A stretch of 64,000 bases of DNA from Alteromonas mediterranea DE (GTDB lineage Bacteria; Pseudomonadota; Gammaproteobacteria; Enterobacterales; Alteromonadaceae): assembly GCF_000020585.3 (NCBI RefSeq), contig NC_011138.3, positions 2,584,324-2,648,323 of the forward strand, given 5' to 3'. The position numbers and the translations under genes are program-made. This document shows positions 25,597 to 36,320 of the stretch, in pieces; the first letter of the stretch is position 1, and the number at the start of each line of letters is the position of its first letter. The notes beneath the pieces are model-generated. The model was not told where the DNA came from and searched no databases. It saw only the letters and a program-made list of their open reading frames with translations.

Positions 25597-27684
25597 TCAA
25601 CCGGAAAAATGCGCAAAGCTAAATAACGTGAGCGATTTGCTTGCTTGTAAAAACACCTTTTGTATACAAATTGAAGGTTGTTCTTCAAGAGAGTTATAGC
25701 GCGTATCAAGATGCATCGTCCACCCCCCTTTAGGAAGCACGGAAGGCAAGTGAAACCGCACGTCGTTTTCACTGGCATTTACGCATAAAAACCAGTGTTC
25801 TGGTTTTTGGTCGCCCACGATACAACCTTTAATTTCAACGCCAAACGCTTTGTTGTGATGCACATTCCAGTCTTCAGATGCTTTATCAGAACCATCCGGC
25901 TTATACCAATTGATTTCCTTCACGTTTCGAGACAGTGTGAATGCATCATCATGAAGCTTTAACTCACTTAACAAGGTAGACGACTGACGCAACCGAATAG
26001 CGTATTGGCAGAAGCGCAGAAAGTCTTGTTTACGCTTATTCATCTCCCAGTTTAACCAGCTAATAGGGTTATCTTGGCAGTACGCATTATTATTGCCGTT
26101 TTGAGTGCGACTTAGCTCATCTCCCCCAAGAATGTGAGGTGTACCCTGAGAAAATATTAGCGTAGCAAAAAGGTTTCGCTTTTGACGTTCGCGCATGTCG
26201 ATAATCGATTCGTCGTTGGTTTCGCCTTCAACGCCATAGTTTGCCGAGAGGTTATGGCCGTGGCCATCTCTGTTGTCTTCTAAGTTATCGAGATTATGAC
26301 GTTCGGCATAAGTCACCATATCGTGTAGCGTAAAACCATCGTGGTAGGTTACGTTATTTACCGAGGTACTAATATGTCGATGGCCTTTGTGGAATATATC
26401 TCTGGAGCCCATCAGCCGGGTAGCAAAGTCTGCCGTTACACCGTCATCGCCGCGCCAAAAGGCGCGAACCGTGTCGCGGTACTTATCGTTCACTTCTAGC
26501 CACGGAGAAGGAAAATTACCCACTTGATAACCACCTGGGCCAATGTCCCACGGCTCAGCAAGTAAAACCTTATCTCGCAACACTGGATCGCTACTTATTG
26601 CGCGTAGCAGTCCTGACTTTTTATTGTACTCCTGCGGCTCTCGGCCCAAGCATACGGCTAAATCAAACCTAAAGCCATCAACCCCAATGACCGTAACCCA
26701 ATGGCGCATCGCATCGAGAATAAGGCCCATCATGAAAGGTTGCGCGGTGTTCACCGTATTGCCACAGCCTGAATGGTTGGAATACACCAGTTCTCCGGTT
26801 TTAGTCTGCTCAAGTAAATACGCTTGATACGGGCAAAACCCTTTATACGATAAAATAGGGCCGCCATTGCCTGCCTCTGCCGTGTGGTTAAATACCACAT
26901 CGACGATGACTTCAAGCCCCGCGCTGTGATAAGCATCAACCATCTCCTTTAACTCGACCAGGGCATCTGACACACCATAGCGAGGTTCAGGCGCGAAAAA
27001 GTTTACCGGATTATAACCCCAGTAATTCGTTAATCCCTTATCGGTGATGAAGGGTTCTGGCATAAATGAACACAGCGGCATAAATTGTACTGTTGTGATA
27101 CCCAGCGCTTTAAGGTGTTTAATAACGCTTGAATGCGCCGCCCCGATAAACTTCCCCCTGTGCTCTTTAGGAACACCGGGGTGAAGCTTGGTAAGCCCTT
27201 TAACGTGAGCCTCATACACAACCCGTTTGTGTTTAGGGATGACTGGTGCACTGGCGTGACTGATAGCGTAATCACTGTCGTCGATGACAATACACTTGGG
27301 GGTCATAAATTGAGAGTCATGCTTGTATCGTCGCGCGTCCCACTTTATTGCACGGCTTATTTTTTTCGCATAGGGGTCTATCAGCAATTTGTCTGTAGGT
27401 ACTGAGTGCAAACCAGCTTCATTGCGCTCAACCCGGTAACCATAGTACTGCCCGGCGCTTACGCCAGTAAACAGGCCATGCCACACATCGCCTGTTTTTT
27501 CGGGTAACGGGAACTCATCTAGCGCTTCTTCTGTATCACTATTAAAGAAGCACAACACCACCGCTTTTGCATCGGGGGCATAAACAGCAAAATTACAGCC
27601 TTCTTGTGTAATTGTGGCGCCAAGAGGGAACGCTTTTCCCATTCCACTTTGTTTAATTGGCGCAGCGTTTTGTATCTCTTTCAC
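25597..27684 (-). CDS. glgX: Glycogen debranching enzyme GlgX (isoamylase type, GH13)
   Basis: A 695-residue GH13 enzyme that cleaves alpha-1,6 branches of glycogen limit dextrins. An N-terminal CBM48 domain (about 15-110: FPLGATITQEGCNFAVYAPDAKAVVLCFF) is followed by the catalytic barrel: VVFNHTAE, GFRFDLAVCLG (nucleophile Asp), LLAEPWDIGPGGYQVGNFP (acid/base Glu) and NNVTYHDGFTLHDMV. The start is a GTG. It lies 29 bases after glgB in the same direction, and the glycogen synthase genes glgA and glgC are not in the window. Confidence 0.93.
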   Translation of the reverse strand: MKEIQNAAPIKQSGMGKAFPLGATITQEGCNFAVYAPDAKAVVLCFFNSDTEEALDEFPLPEKTGDVWHGLFTGVSAGQYYGYRVERNEAGLHSVPTDKLLIDPYAKKISRAIKWDARRYKHDSQFMTPKCIVIDDSDYAISHASAPVIPKHKRVVYEAHVKGLTKLHPGVPKEHRGKFIGAAHSSVIKHLKALGITTVQFMPLCSFMPEPFITDKGLTNYWGYNPVNFFAPEPRYGVSDALVELKEMVDAYHSAGLEVIVDVVFNHTAEAGNGGPILSYKGFCPYQAYLLEQTKTGELVYSNHSGCGNTVNTAQPFMMGLILDAMRHWVTVIGVDGFRFDLAVCLGREPQEYNKKSGLLRAISSDPVLRDKVLLAEPWDIGPGGYQVGNFPSPWLEVNDKYRDTVRAFWRGDDGVTADFATRLMGSRDIFHKGHRHISTSVNNVTYHDGFTLHDMVTYAERHNLDNLEDNRDGHGHNLSANYGVEGETNDESIIDMRERQKRNLFATLIFSQGTPHILGGDELSRTQNGNNNAYCQDNPISWLNWEMNKRKQDFLRFCQYAIRLRQSSTLLSELKLHDDAFTLSRNVKEINWYKPDGSDKASEDWNVHHNKAFGVEIKGCIVGDQKPEHWFLCVNASENDVRFHLPSVLPKGGWTMHLDTRYNSLEEQPSICIQKVFLQASKSLTLFSFAHFSG

Positions 27685-27713
27685 AGCGTTCTCGACTTAT
27701 TATTTAGCTAAGC

Positions 27714-29906
27714 TTATTCACTCAAATCAGCAACGTAAAACACCGTAGCAAGTGGCGGTAAGGTTATCTCTACTGAATGTCTACGATCATTCCACGGAAC
27801 AAGTTGTGCGGTTGTGTTGGCAACGACTTCGTAGTTGCTACCCCAATAAACCCCATCGTCGGTGTTCAGCGCCAGCGTCAACGTGCAGGCTTCATCCACA
27901 CCAATTCTAAAGTTCTTGCGCGGGACAGGCGTAAAGTTAGACACCACGTAGACTTTTTGCTTTGCATCTTTTGAAGTGCGAACAAACGACACAACGCTTT
28001 GATCCGCATTGCTGTGATCAAGCCACGCAAAACCCGCCGGGTCATGATCTTGTTCATAAAGGGCTGGGGTGGAGGTGTACAAATGGTTTAACGCCTTATA
28101 CAGCGCTTGGATACCTGCGTGCTTTTCGAAGTCAAGCAAGTGCCAGTCTAAGCTGCTATCGTGATTCCATTCCCGTGCTTGCGCCAGTTCGTTACCCATG
28201 AAGTTAAGCTTCTTGCCTGGATGGCCATACATGAAACCTGCGTAACAGCGCAAATTAGCGGCTTGTTGCCACTCATCGCCCGGCATCTTATGTAGCATGC
28301 TGCCTTTACCATGTACGACTTCATCATGGGAAATGGGTAAAACAAAATTTTCATCAAAGGCATAAACCATGCTAAACGTGATATCACCGTGGTGGTAATT
28401 CCGATATGCAGGGTCTTTTGCAATGTAGTGCAGCGAGTCGTGCATCCAGCCCATGTTCCATTTAAAGCCAAAGCCTAAGCCACCGTCGAAAACAGGGCGA
28501 GATACTTTGGGAAATGACGTGGACTCTTCCGCTATAGTCATAGCGTCTGGGAAGTGCTTGTATACTTCCTCGTTCATCCATTTAAGCAGGCTTATCGCTT
28601 CGTAATTTTCATTACCGCCGTCAACGTTCGGGATCCACTCGCCTTCGTTGCGGGAGTAATCTAAATAAAGCATAGACGCTACCGCATCAACCCGAAGTCC
28701 GTCCACGTGAAACTTGTCAAGCCAGTAAAGAGCATTGGCAACTAAAAATTGACGAACGGTATCTTTGCCAAAGTCATAGATACATGAGTTCCAATCTGGG
28801 TGCCAGCCTTTACGAGGGTCTTCATATTCATACACACACGAACCGTCAAACCTTGCCAGACCGTGTCCATCTTCAGGAAAATGAGCAGGTACCCAATCGA
28901 TGATAACGCCCACGCCGGCTTGGTGACATTTATCGACAAAGTATTTGAAGTCATCTGGATTGCCAAACCGACTGGTAGGCGCGAACATACCTACCGGTTG
29001 GTATCCCCACGAGCCGTCGAAAGGAAACTCTGATATTGGTAGCAGTTCCACATGGGTGTAGCCCATATCGCTAACGTAACCAATCAAATCATCGGCAAGT
29101 TCTTTATAGGTAAGATACCGCGCCTCTGTAGCAGCGTCAGGTCGTTTCCATGAGCCTAAGTGAACCTCATAAATGCTCATAGGGCTGGCGTATTTATCCC
29201 CCTTGCGATTTTCCATCCAATCACTATCGCTCCACTGGTAGGAACGGTGATTATAAATTTTCGACGCATGAGAAGGATACTGCTCAGCACAGAATCCTAA
29301 GGGGTCAGCTTTATGCGGTAAATCATGACCATTGGCGTCTTTGATATGATATTTATAGCGTTCGCCTTCAGTGAGCTCGGGTACGAAGAGCACCCAATAC
29401 CCCATCGACGTTTTCTCCATCGGGTGAGTACGTCCGTCCCACTGGTTGAAATCGCCAATGAGTGATACCGCGCTTGCATTTGGCGCAAATACACAAAACC
29501 TCACGCCACTTACCGTCTTGCCCTGTGGTGTAGAGATATCAATTAACTGCGCACCCGCTTGTTCGTACAAATTTGCTGGCGTGCTATCGATATAATGTAC
29601 GGCATGGTAAGCCTGTTCAGTAAATTGATAAGGGTCGATATAACCATTATCCCCTCTCCCCTTATTAGCGACTACGCGGTAAATTTCACCGTTGTACTCA
29701 GCGGGAAGTGACGCTTCAAATAAGCCATTCGCATTGTCCGATTTAATAACTCGATCAGCTAGCGCAGAATTCTCCCATTTAATCGTTACTTCGCTGGCGT
29801 CAGGACACCAAACACGAAGCATTGCACCTTGTTGACTGGCAATGACGCCAAGATGAGAAAATGGTTGGGAACATGTTACTTGTTCGAACTGCTGCGCTAA
29901 ATGCAT
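27714..29906 (-). CDS. glgB: 1,4-alpha-glucan branching enzyme GlgB (GH13)
   Basis: A 730-residue enzyme of standard length that makes alpha-1,6 branches in glycogen. The N-terminal half holds two CBM48-like modules (second: GVRFCVFAPNASAVSLIGDFNQWDGR). The barrel shows PISEFPFDGSWGYQPVGMFAPTSRFG, the nucleophile in GLRVDAVASMLYLDYSR, the acid/base in IAEESTSFP and PISHDEVVHGKGSM. AGGAG precedes the ATG. It is followed by glgX in the same direction and preceded by malQ, with hairpins in the leader. Confidence 0.96.
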   Translation of the reverse strand: MHLAQQFEQVTCSQPFSHLGVIASQQGAMLRVWCPDASEVTIKWENSALADRVIKSDNANGLFEASLPAEYNGEIYRVVANKGRGDNGYIDPYQFTEQAYHAVHYIDSTPANLYEQAGAQLIDISTPQGKTVSGVRFCVFAPNASAVSLIGDFNQWDGRTHPMEKTSMGYWVLFVPELTEGERYKYHIKDANGHDLPHKADPLGFCAEQYPSHASKIYNHRSYQWSDSDWMENRKGDKYASPMSIYEVHLGSWKRPDAATEARYLTYKELADDLIGYVSDMGYTHVELLPISEFPFDGSWGYQPVGMFAPTSRFGNPDDFKYFVDKCHQAGVGVIIDWVPAHFPEDGHGLARFDGSCVYEYEDPRKGWHPDWNSCIYDFGKDTVRQFLVANALYWLDKFHVDGLRVDAVASMLYLDYSRNEGEWIPNVDGGNENYEAISLLKWMNEEVYKHFPDAMTIAEESTSFPKVSRPVFDGGLGFGFKWNMGWMHDSLHYIAKDPAYRNYHHGDITFSMVYAFDENFVLPISHDEVVHGKGSMLHKMPGDEWQQAANLRCYAGFMYGHPGKKLNFMGNELAQAREWNHDSSLDWHLLDFEKHAGIQALYKALNHLYTSTPALYEQDHDPAGFAWLDHSNADQSVVSFVRTSKDAKQKVYVVSNFTPVPRKNFRIGVDEACTLTLALNTDDGVYWGSNYEVVANTTAQLVPWNDRRHSVEITLPPLATVFYVADLSE

Positions 29907-29920
29907 TCGCTACTCCTAGT

Positions 29921-29943
29921 AAAAACCCGCATGGCAGCGGGTT
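29921..29943 (-). terminator. Terminator-like hairpin just upstream of glgB
   Basis: On the minus strand AACCCGC and GCGGGTT form a stem followed by a T run, ending 15 bases before the glgB start codon. It may end malQ transcripts or act as an attenuator for glgB. Confidence 0.65.
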
Positions 29944-29950
29944 GAATTGA

Positions 29951-29982
29951 GAGCTTAAGCACGTCTTTATGTGTTTAAGCTC
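29951..29982 (-). promoter_or_regulatory. Leader hairpin between malQ and glgB
   Basis: GAGCTTAAGCAC and GTGTTTAAGCTC form a 12-base stem (one wobble) with an 8-base loop and no T run. It precedes the terminator-like hairpin at 29921, an arrangement that could regulate read-through into glgB. Function is inferred. Confidence 0.45.
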
Positions 29983-30068
29983 TATCAAAAGCACCCTTGT
30001 GATACTTTATCTTACTCGATTAAGTTAACTAGGCAACTGCCTATTAACATTTTTTTAATAGTGAAAGC

Positions 30069-32267
30069 TTAACCTTGGCTGGCTTGCTTTCTTGCATGAG
30101 TAAGTTTAGATGCTAATTCGTTTATATCATGTCTTTCGAACATCGACTCGATATTCTCTGTCAGCTTTCTACGCCAGTTAGGATATTCGTCAAAAGTACC
30201 AGGGATATTAACTGGCTTGTCCATTTCCAGCCAGTCTTCTAATTGAAGACTGAGCAGAGCACTAGAGCCCCCTGCCATGTGTACCTGCATTCCGTTGTTT
30301 AATTCACGGTTCATACCCGTAAAATTAACATTGTGACTGATACTATCGCTAATTGAACCATGCCCGTGCAAGGTATCTAGAATAGCCTGCTTATTTTTGT
30401 GACGGTCTGTATACAAGATTTGCAGGATTTCTTCTGTTGGATACAGCCCAATCTCTTTGCCTAATTCTAAATCTAAACAATGCCAGTACCCGATAAGTGT
30501 GGGCATATCGTGAGTGGTTAACGTCGACATCGACTGAACCGGATAGTGACTTGGCGAGAAGAAACCGCCGTCTTCGGCTTGCTCAAAGAAGAAAACGCGA
30601 TACGAATACACGCCATTTTCAGCAAGCTTACTGCGAATCTCTTCAGGTACTGTGCCTAGGTCCTCGCCAATTACAAGGCTTTGGTTACGATGACTTTCTA
30701 GCGCAAGAATGCCTAACAAATCATCTACCGGATAGTAAACATAACCGCCTTCTTTTGCATCGTCACCCTTAACGACCCACCATAATCGCAGAAGCGCCAT
30801 TACGTGGTCGATTCGTAGCGAACCTGATGACGCCATGTTAGAAGCAAATAAGTCGATAATGGGCTGATAGCCTTGTTCATATAATTTGTGCGGGTCCATT
30901 GGTGGAAGACCCCAGTTTTGACCAAGGGGGCCTAAAATATCTGGTGGCGCGCCTACACTGGCATCAGTACAGTAAAGGTCTTTATTGCCCCAAATCTCCG
31001 CGCTTCCCTCGCTAACACCTACCGCTAGGTCGCGATACAAGCCAATGGTCATGCCAGCATCACTGGCTTTGTTGCTCGCCTGCTCTAGCTGTTGCGCAGC
31101 AATCCATTGTAAGAACAAGTAAAATTTCACTTCGTGTTCGTTGGCGCGCTTAAATTTAGCGACGGCTGGATTGTGATAATCTTTAAACTCTTCTGGGAAT
31201 ACAGGCCACCCCCAACTTTCTTTCCCCTCACCCTTAAGGTGAGATTGCAGCGCATCATACACCGCAAGCATATCTAAACTTTCACCGCCTGCTTCAACAA
31301 ACGCTTTGAATGCTTTGTTTTGCTTTGTGTTCTTACGAAGGTATTTGGCTTCATACACTTCAAATACAGCCTTAAGCGCGGCTAACTTAATATGTGCTAC
31401 GGCTTCGTAGTTCACATGCTCTACATTGCGCGCATGCTCTAAAGTAGCGGTAAACTCGTCATCGTTCACTATTGTTTGCACTGATGTGTCGTCGTAGCCT
31501 TCAATCGACGTAACGTCGATGTACAGGTAATTTAACCAGCGGCGAGAACTTGGACCATAAGGAGAGCATGCATTTGGGTTCGCTGGGTATAAGGCGTGAA
31601 TAGGATTTAAGCCAATAAAGTCTGCTCCAACGCCCGCTGCTTTTTCAATAAGTTGAGAAAGGTCCGAGAAGTCACCAATCCCCCAGTTATTTTCACTACG
31701 CACACAATATAACTGTACGCTTAGGCCCCATATTTTCTTGCCTTCTTTAATTTCATTCGGCGTGTAGCAGGCTTCTGGTGCAACAATAATGCGAGAGCGG
31801 GCAAATTCATCGTCATCGGCACTTAGTGCGACATCGTGATATCCCAACGGCAAATCTAAAGGTAGCGTTACAACGTATTCATGAAATTCAACATCATCAA
31901 TGTGCGCCATGGTTGTCATTTCTTGGTCAACCGGCGTGAAGTCATGAGTAAGTACGTTACCCGCTTCACAGGTAACAGTTAGGGTGTGTACATCGTTTAC
32001 CAACTCAATAGGTAAGCGCACGGCTAGATTGATCTCTTGAGTGTTGCGCACCACCTGAACAGGATTTAGTGGCGACAACCACACCGACTTTATATCTTGT
32101 GTAATTTGTGACTGAATTTTTTCGTCACTGCTGGTGTCATAGCCAAGTGTATTGAGCAATTTCGCTTTGCTTGATTCTGCGATGGTTGCTGGTTTTCCCC
32201 ATGCGTCTACGTATTGGGTTTCTATTCCCCGCATTTCAACCAGTTGTTGCAGAAGTTGTTGTGTCAT
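30069..32267 (-). CDS. malQ: 4-alpha-glucanotransferase (amylomaltase), GH77
   Basis: A 732-residue GH77 enzyme that transfers alpha-1,4-glucan chains and releases glucose from maltodextrins. Motifs are LYCVRSENNWGIGDFSDL, PYGPSSRRWLNYLYIDV, LRIDHVMALLRLWWV (nucleophile Asp region), VIGEDLGTVPEEIRSKL (acid/base Glu) and TTHDMPTLIGYW. Roughly 150 N-terminal residues form the extra domain of the long, E. coli-like MalQ class. It is divergent from gapA and upstream of glgB and glgX. Released glucose can enter the Entner-Doudoroff path through the glk encoded nearby. Confidence 0.95.
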   Translation of the reverse strand: MTQQLLQQLVEMRGIETQYVDAWGKPATIAESSKAKLLNTLGYDTSSDEKIQSQITQDIKSVWLSPLNPVQVVRNTQEINLAVRLPIELVNDVHTLTVTCEAGNVLTHDFTPVDQEMTTMAHIDDVEFHEYVVTLPLDLPLGYHDVALSADDDEFARSRIIVAPEACYTPNEIKEGKKIWGLSVQLYCVRSENNWGIGDFSDLSQLIEKAAGVGADFIGLNPIHALYPANPNACSPYGPSSRRWLNYLYIDVTSIEGYDDTSVQTIVNDDEFTATLEHARNVEHVNYEAVAHIKLAALKAVFEVYEAKYLRKNTKQNKAFKAFVEAGGESLDMLAVYDALQSHLKGEGKESWGWPVFPEEFKDYHNPAVAKFKRANEHEVKFYLFLQWIAAQQLEQASNKASDAGMTIGLYRDLAVGVSEGSAEIWGNKDLYCTDASVGAPPDILGPLGQNWGLPPMDPHKLYEQGYQPIIDLFASNMASSGSLRIDHVMALLRLWWVVKGDDAKEGGYVYYPVDDLLGILALESHRNQSLVIGEDLGTVPEEIRSKLAENGVYSYRVFFFEQAEDGGFFSPSHYPVQSMSTLTTHDMPTLIGYWHCLDLELGKEIGLYPTEEILQILYTDRHKNKQAILDTLHGHGSISDSISHNVNFTGMNRELNNGMQVHMAGGSSALLSLQLEDWLEMDKPVNIPGTFDEYPNWRRKLTENIESMFERHDINELASKLTHARKQASQG

Positions 32268-32462
32268 GGTGTGTCATTCCTGTTATTCGGTGAAAGACGC
32301 AAAGGCTGAAGCAGCAAGATACGTCTACATACAAATTTTTAACATTATTCTAGAAACAAGGGCTTCGCGATATCTGAATACGATTGCAATAGCATTAATT
32401 CGTAATTTTGCAACACTTTAGCAATTTATTTTGCTAATTATGGCATTTTGATCCATACTTTA

Positions 32463-33499
<1,037 letters not shown>

Positions 33500-33554
33500 T
33501 TAATAAAATTTAGATCAAATAGTTAAACTATTTGCTTTAAAGTTGAGTTAATCT

Positions 33555-33586
33555 AAAGGTGTAAACACTGCGTTTGCACCTTTTTT
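33555..33586 (+). terminator. Terminator after gapA
   Basis: AAAGGTGTAAAC and GTTTGCACCTTT form a 12-base stem with one wobble pair and a short loop, followed by a T run. Confidence 0.85.
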
Positions 33587-33722
33587 GTTTTAAGTGGTCT
33601 TAGTCATTACTAAAACTTAACAAAAGCGATACTTGGGTTATTTGCTATTTAGTTTTAATTCGCCCAAGAGCTTTCCTGTCGCTTTTTCTTTACCTGTTTC
33701 TTTATTCGTCCAAGGAGGGCTT

Positions 33723-34574
33723 ATGCCACCCGTTAGTTCAGTCACTGTTAGCGAGTCTAATGGACTTACCTTTTTAGATGTCGATAACGCATTAGCCACG
33801 GCGCGAATAAGCCTGTTTGGCGGCCATATCTTGTCTTATGTACCTAAAAGCGATGATAAAGAACGCCTTTGGGTCAGCCCTCACGCCTATTTAAACGGAG
33901 AGCGGCCAATTCGCGGCGGTATTCCCGTTTGCTGGCCGTGGTTCAGTGACGACCACGGGCGGGAAAAAGGTGCCCTTCCCTCCCATGGCTTTTTAAGAAC
34001 CCAAGTGTGGAAGTTGATTGATTCAAAAGACGACGATAGCGGCACAACCATCGAATTGTCACCAAGCTTTACACGGGCAGATGGCTTTGAAAATGAGTGT
34101 AACGTGTCCATGGTGATCAAGGTGGGCAATACAATGGACATCTCTTTAATTACTGAAAATACCGGCGTGGCACCTTTCGAATTTAACTGTGCGCTTCACA
34201 CTTATTTCCATGTTGACCATATTCAACATACGCTAATTAGTGGTATTGAAGGCCAGTACAAAGATAAACTGGATAACTGGGCGTTAAAAGCAACACCCAC
34301 CCCTTACGCCATTACCGGTGAAACTGACCGCATTCACTTAGCGCCAATCAAAACGGCCGACATTGAAGTGGACGGTAATGCTTTTACTCAAGTCGTTTCT
34401 GAGGGTAATGACTCACTTGTAGTATGGAACCCATGGCAAAGTGCCGCCTCTATTTCAGACATGGACCCGTTTGGTTACAAGCATATGCTGTGCGTAGAGA
34501 CATCATTAACGCAAGGGAAAACGTTAGCACCTAGCGAGTGCCACACGCTGAAACAAACTATCGTTCCACGATAA
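33723..34574 (+). CDS. D-hexose-6-phosphate mutarotase (YeaD-like aldose epimerase)
   Basis: A 283-residue aldose-1-epimerase superfamily protein. It shows GGHILSYVP near the start, ERPIRGGIPVCWPWFSDDHG, LPSHGFLRTQVWKL (catalytic His) and a C-terminal VCVETSLTQGKTLAPSECHTLKQTI with the catalytic Glu. This is the YeaD-type group that interconverts alpha and beta glucose 6-phosphate, often linked to gapA in proteobacteria. I chose the ATG at 33723 because AGGAGG stands just before it; the frame is open 30 codons further upstream. Confidence 0.9.
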   Translation: MPPVSSVTVSESNGLTFLDVDNALATARISLFGGHILSYVPKSDDKERLWVSPHAYLNGERPIRGGIPVCWPWFSDDHGREKGALPSHGFLRTQVWKLIDSKDDDSGTTIELSPSFTRADGFENECNVSMVIKVGNTMDISLITENTGVAPFEFNCALHTYFHVDHIQHTLISGIEGQYKDKLDNWALKATPTPYAITGETDRIHLAPIKTADIEVDGNAFTQVVSEGNDSLVVWNPWQSAASISDMDPFGYKHMLCVETSLTQGKTLAPSECHTLKQTIVPR

Positions 34575-34666
34575 GCCAACGTCTAAAGTTTGCGTATACA
34601 AGTGTTTGGCTATAGATAGTTTGGGTTGGTAAAATAACGTTTTATACGTTCTTAATAGCTAAAAAG

Positions 34667-34695
34667 AAAAAACCTGCCGCAAGGCAGGTTTTTTT
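34667..34695. terminator. Bidirectional terminator between the epimerase gene and eda
   Basis: AACCTGCC and GGCAGGTT with a 4-base loop and long A and T runs. It serves the plus-strand epimerase gene and ends the minus-strand Entner-Doudoroff operon. Confidence 0.88.
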
Positions 34696-34718
34696 AAAAT
34701 GTCGAAGCAATACTTGGT

Positions 34719-35363
34719 TTATTGCTTAGCACCAGCAACGGCTTCTTTAGCCAGTTGAGTGATACGCGCCCAGTCACCTGACTCGATTGCATCATCAGGT
34801 GCTAACCACGAACCACCTACGCACTTCACGTTTTTAAGCGCTAGGTAATCGTTGTAGTTGTTCGGACCAATACCGCCTGTTGGGCAGAATGTCACATCAG
34901 GGAAAGGGCCACTGATAGACTTAATCGCCTTTACGCCACCTGATGCTTCTGCAGGGAAGAATTTCATGTGAGTATAACCCGCATCTTTACCCTTCATCAG
35001 GTCAGACGTTGAAGAAATACCCGGAATGAGAGGAATATCCGCATCCATACCCGCTTTAAGCAGGTCTGCAGTCATTCCCGGGCTGATAGCAAACTTAGCA
35101 CCGGCTTCAACAACAGCTTTTAGCTGTTGTGCATTAGTTACCGTACCTGCACCGATTAAAGAATCAGGCACTTCATCGGCAATTCGCTTAATCACGTCAA
35201 TGGCCGCTGGTGTACGTAAGGTTACTTCTAGCACTTTGATACCACCTTCCATTAGCGCTTTCGCCAGAGGTACCGCTTTTTCTACGTCATTGATAACCAA
35301 CACAGGTACAACTGGGCCGGCCGCAAAAATTTCCTCTGGAGAGGTTTTCCATTTCGATGTCAT
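34719..35363 (-). CDS. eda: KDPG aldolase (2-dehydro-3-deoxyphosphogluconate aldolase)
   Basis: A 214-residue class I aldolase that splits KDPG into pyruvate and glyceraldehyde 3-phosphate. The catalytic Glu lies in [21 protein letters not shown] is the phosphate loop, and the Schiff-base Lys is in [26 protein letters not shown] is also typical. It is the last gene of zwf-pgl-edd-glk-eda, 3 bases after glk, and is followed by a terminator. Confidence 0.97.
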   Translation of the reverse strand: MTSKWKTSPEEIFAAGPVVPVLVINDVEKAVPLAKALMEGGIKVLEVTLRTPAAIDVIKRIADEVPDSLIGAGTVTNAQQLKAVVEAGAKFAISPGMTADLLKAGMDADIPLIPGISSTSDLMKGKDAGYTHMKFFPAEASGGVKAIKSISGPFPDVTFCPTGGIGPNNYNDYLALKNVKCVGGSWLAPDDAIESGDWARITQLAKEAVAGAKQ

Positions 35364-35366
35364 AAT

Positions 35367-36320
35367 TTAGCTCGCTGTATTTTGATTCAGATATGCAGCC
35401 GCACCTAATAGACCATGATCAGGCTCTGCAATTAAAAAGGTGGGAATGTCTTTCACGTAATGCTTCATTTGCCCCTTTGCTTCAAAACGCGCTCTAAAGT
35501 CACTGTTTTGAATAAACTCAGGGAAACGGTTGGCAATGCCACCACCAATGAAGATACCGCCTGTTGTCGCCATATTAAGGGCTAGATTACCTGCAAAGCT
35601 TCCCATTATGCGACAGAACTGCGTTAAAGTGGCTTCTGCTATCTTGCAGGTTCCGTTTAGTGCAGCTTCGGTGATTTGCGCTGGCTCAGTAAATGCTACC
35701 GGTGCAGACGCATCGTTAGCTAACGCGGTATAGATGTTGTGTAAACCACGGCCAGACATGACTTCTTCAGCAGACGCTCGGCCTAATGTTGTTTGTAGAT
35801 GACGCCATACCACTACATCAGTCTCATCAACGGGAGCAAAATCGACATGACCGCCCTCACCATCCAGGGTTTGCCAGCCTGACGAGGTCATGGTGATGTG
35901 CTCAACACCTAATCCCGTCCCAGGCCCGAAAACAGCAATATTGCCATTTTCTTTCGCTATGCCTTCACCAATTTGAACGACTTGGTCTTCGCCTAATACA
36001 GGCAAGGAGTGCGCTACCGCAGTAAAGTCGTTTATCACAAATAATGCGTCTAACTTAAGCTGAGTGCGCAAGGCATTTTGTGAAAATGCCCAGCTGTGAT
36101 TGGTCATTTCGACCTGATCGCCAAGTACCGGACAAGCTATGGCAATACAACCTTGAGTAAAGTTGTATTGCGGCATGTCAGCAAAGTATTGTCCTATAGC
36201 TAAATCAATGCTGGCAAAGTCGTTACACATGTATTTTTTAATGTCAGCGACACCTGAGTCGGTTACTCTCGCAACACGAATGTTCGTTCCGCCAACATCA
36301 GCCACAAACTTCTGACTCAT
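35367..36320 (-). CDS. glk: Glucokinase
   Basis: A 317-residue bacterial ROK-unrelated glucokinase (Glk family) that phosphorylates glucose with ATP. It has the ATP phosphate loop in FVADVGGTNIRVARV, the sugar-binding FVINDFTAVAHSLP, GPGTGLGVEH and ETDVVVWRHLQ, and a C-terminal GGIFIGGGIANRF. I chose the ATG at 36320, which overlaps the edd stop codon (TAATG) and has GGAG eight bases upstream; the frame is open 11 codons further. It feeds glucose to zwf. Confidence 0.95.
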   Translation of the reverse strand: MSQKFVADVGGTNIRVARVTDSGVADIKKYMCNDFASIDLAIGQYFADMPQYNFTQGCIAIACPVLGDQVEMTNHSWAFSQNALRTQLKLDALFVINDFTAVAHSLPVLGEDQVVQIGEGIAKENGNIAVFGPGTGLGVEHITMTSSGWQTLDGEGGHVDFAPVDETDVVVWRHLQTTLGRASAEEVMSGRGLHNIYTALANDASAPVAFTEPAQITEAALNGTCKIAEATLTQFCRIMGSFAGNLALNMATTGGIFIGGGIANRFPEFIQNSDFRARFEAKGQMKHYVKDIPTFLIAEPDHGLLGAAAYLNQNTAS

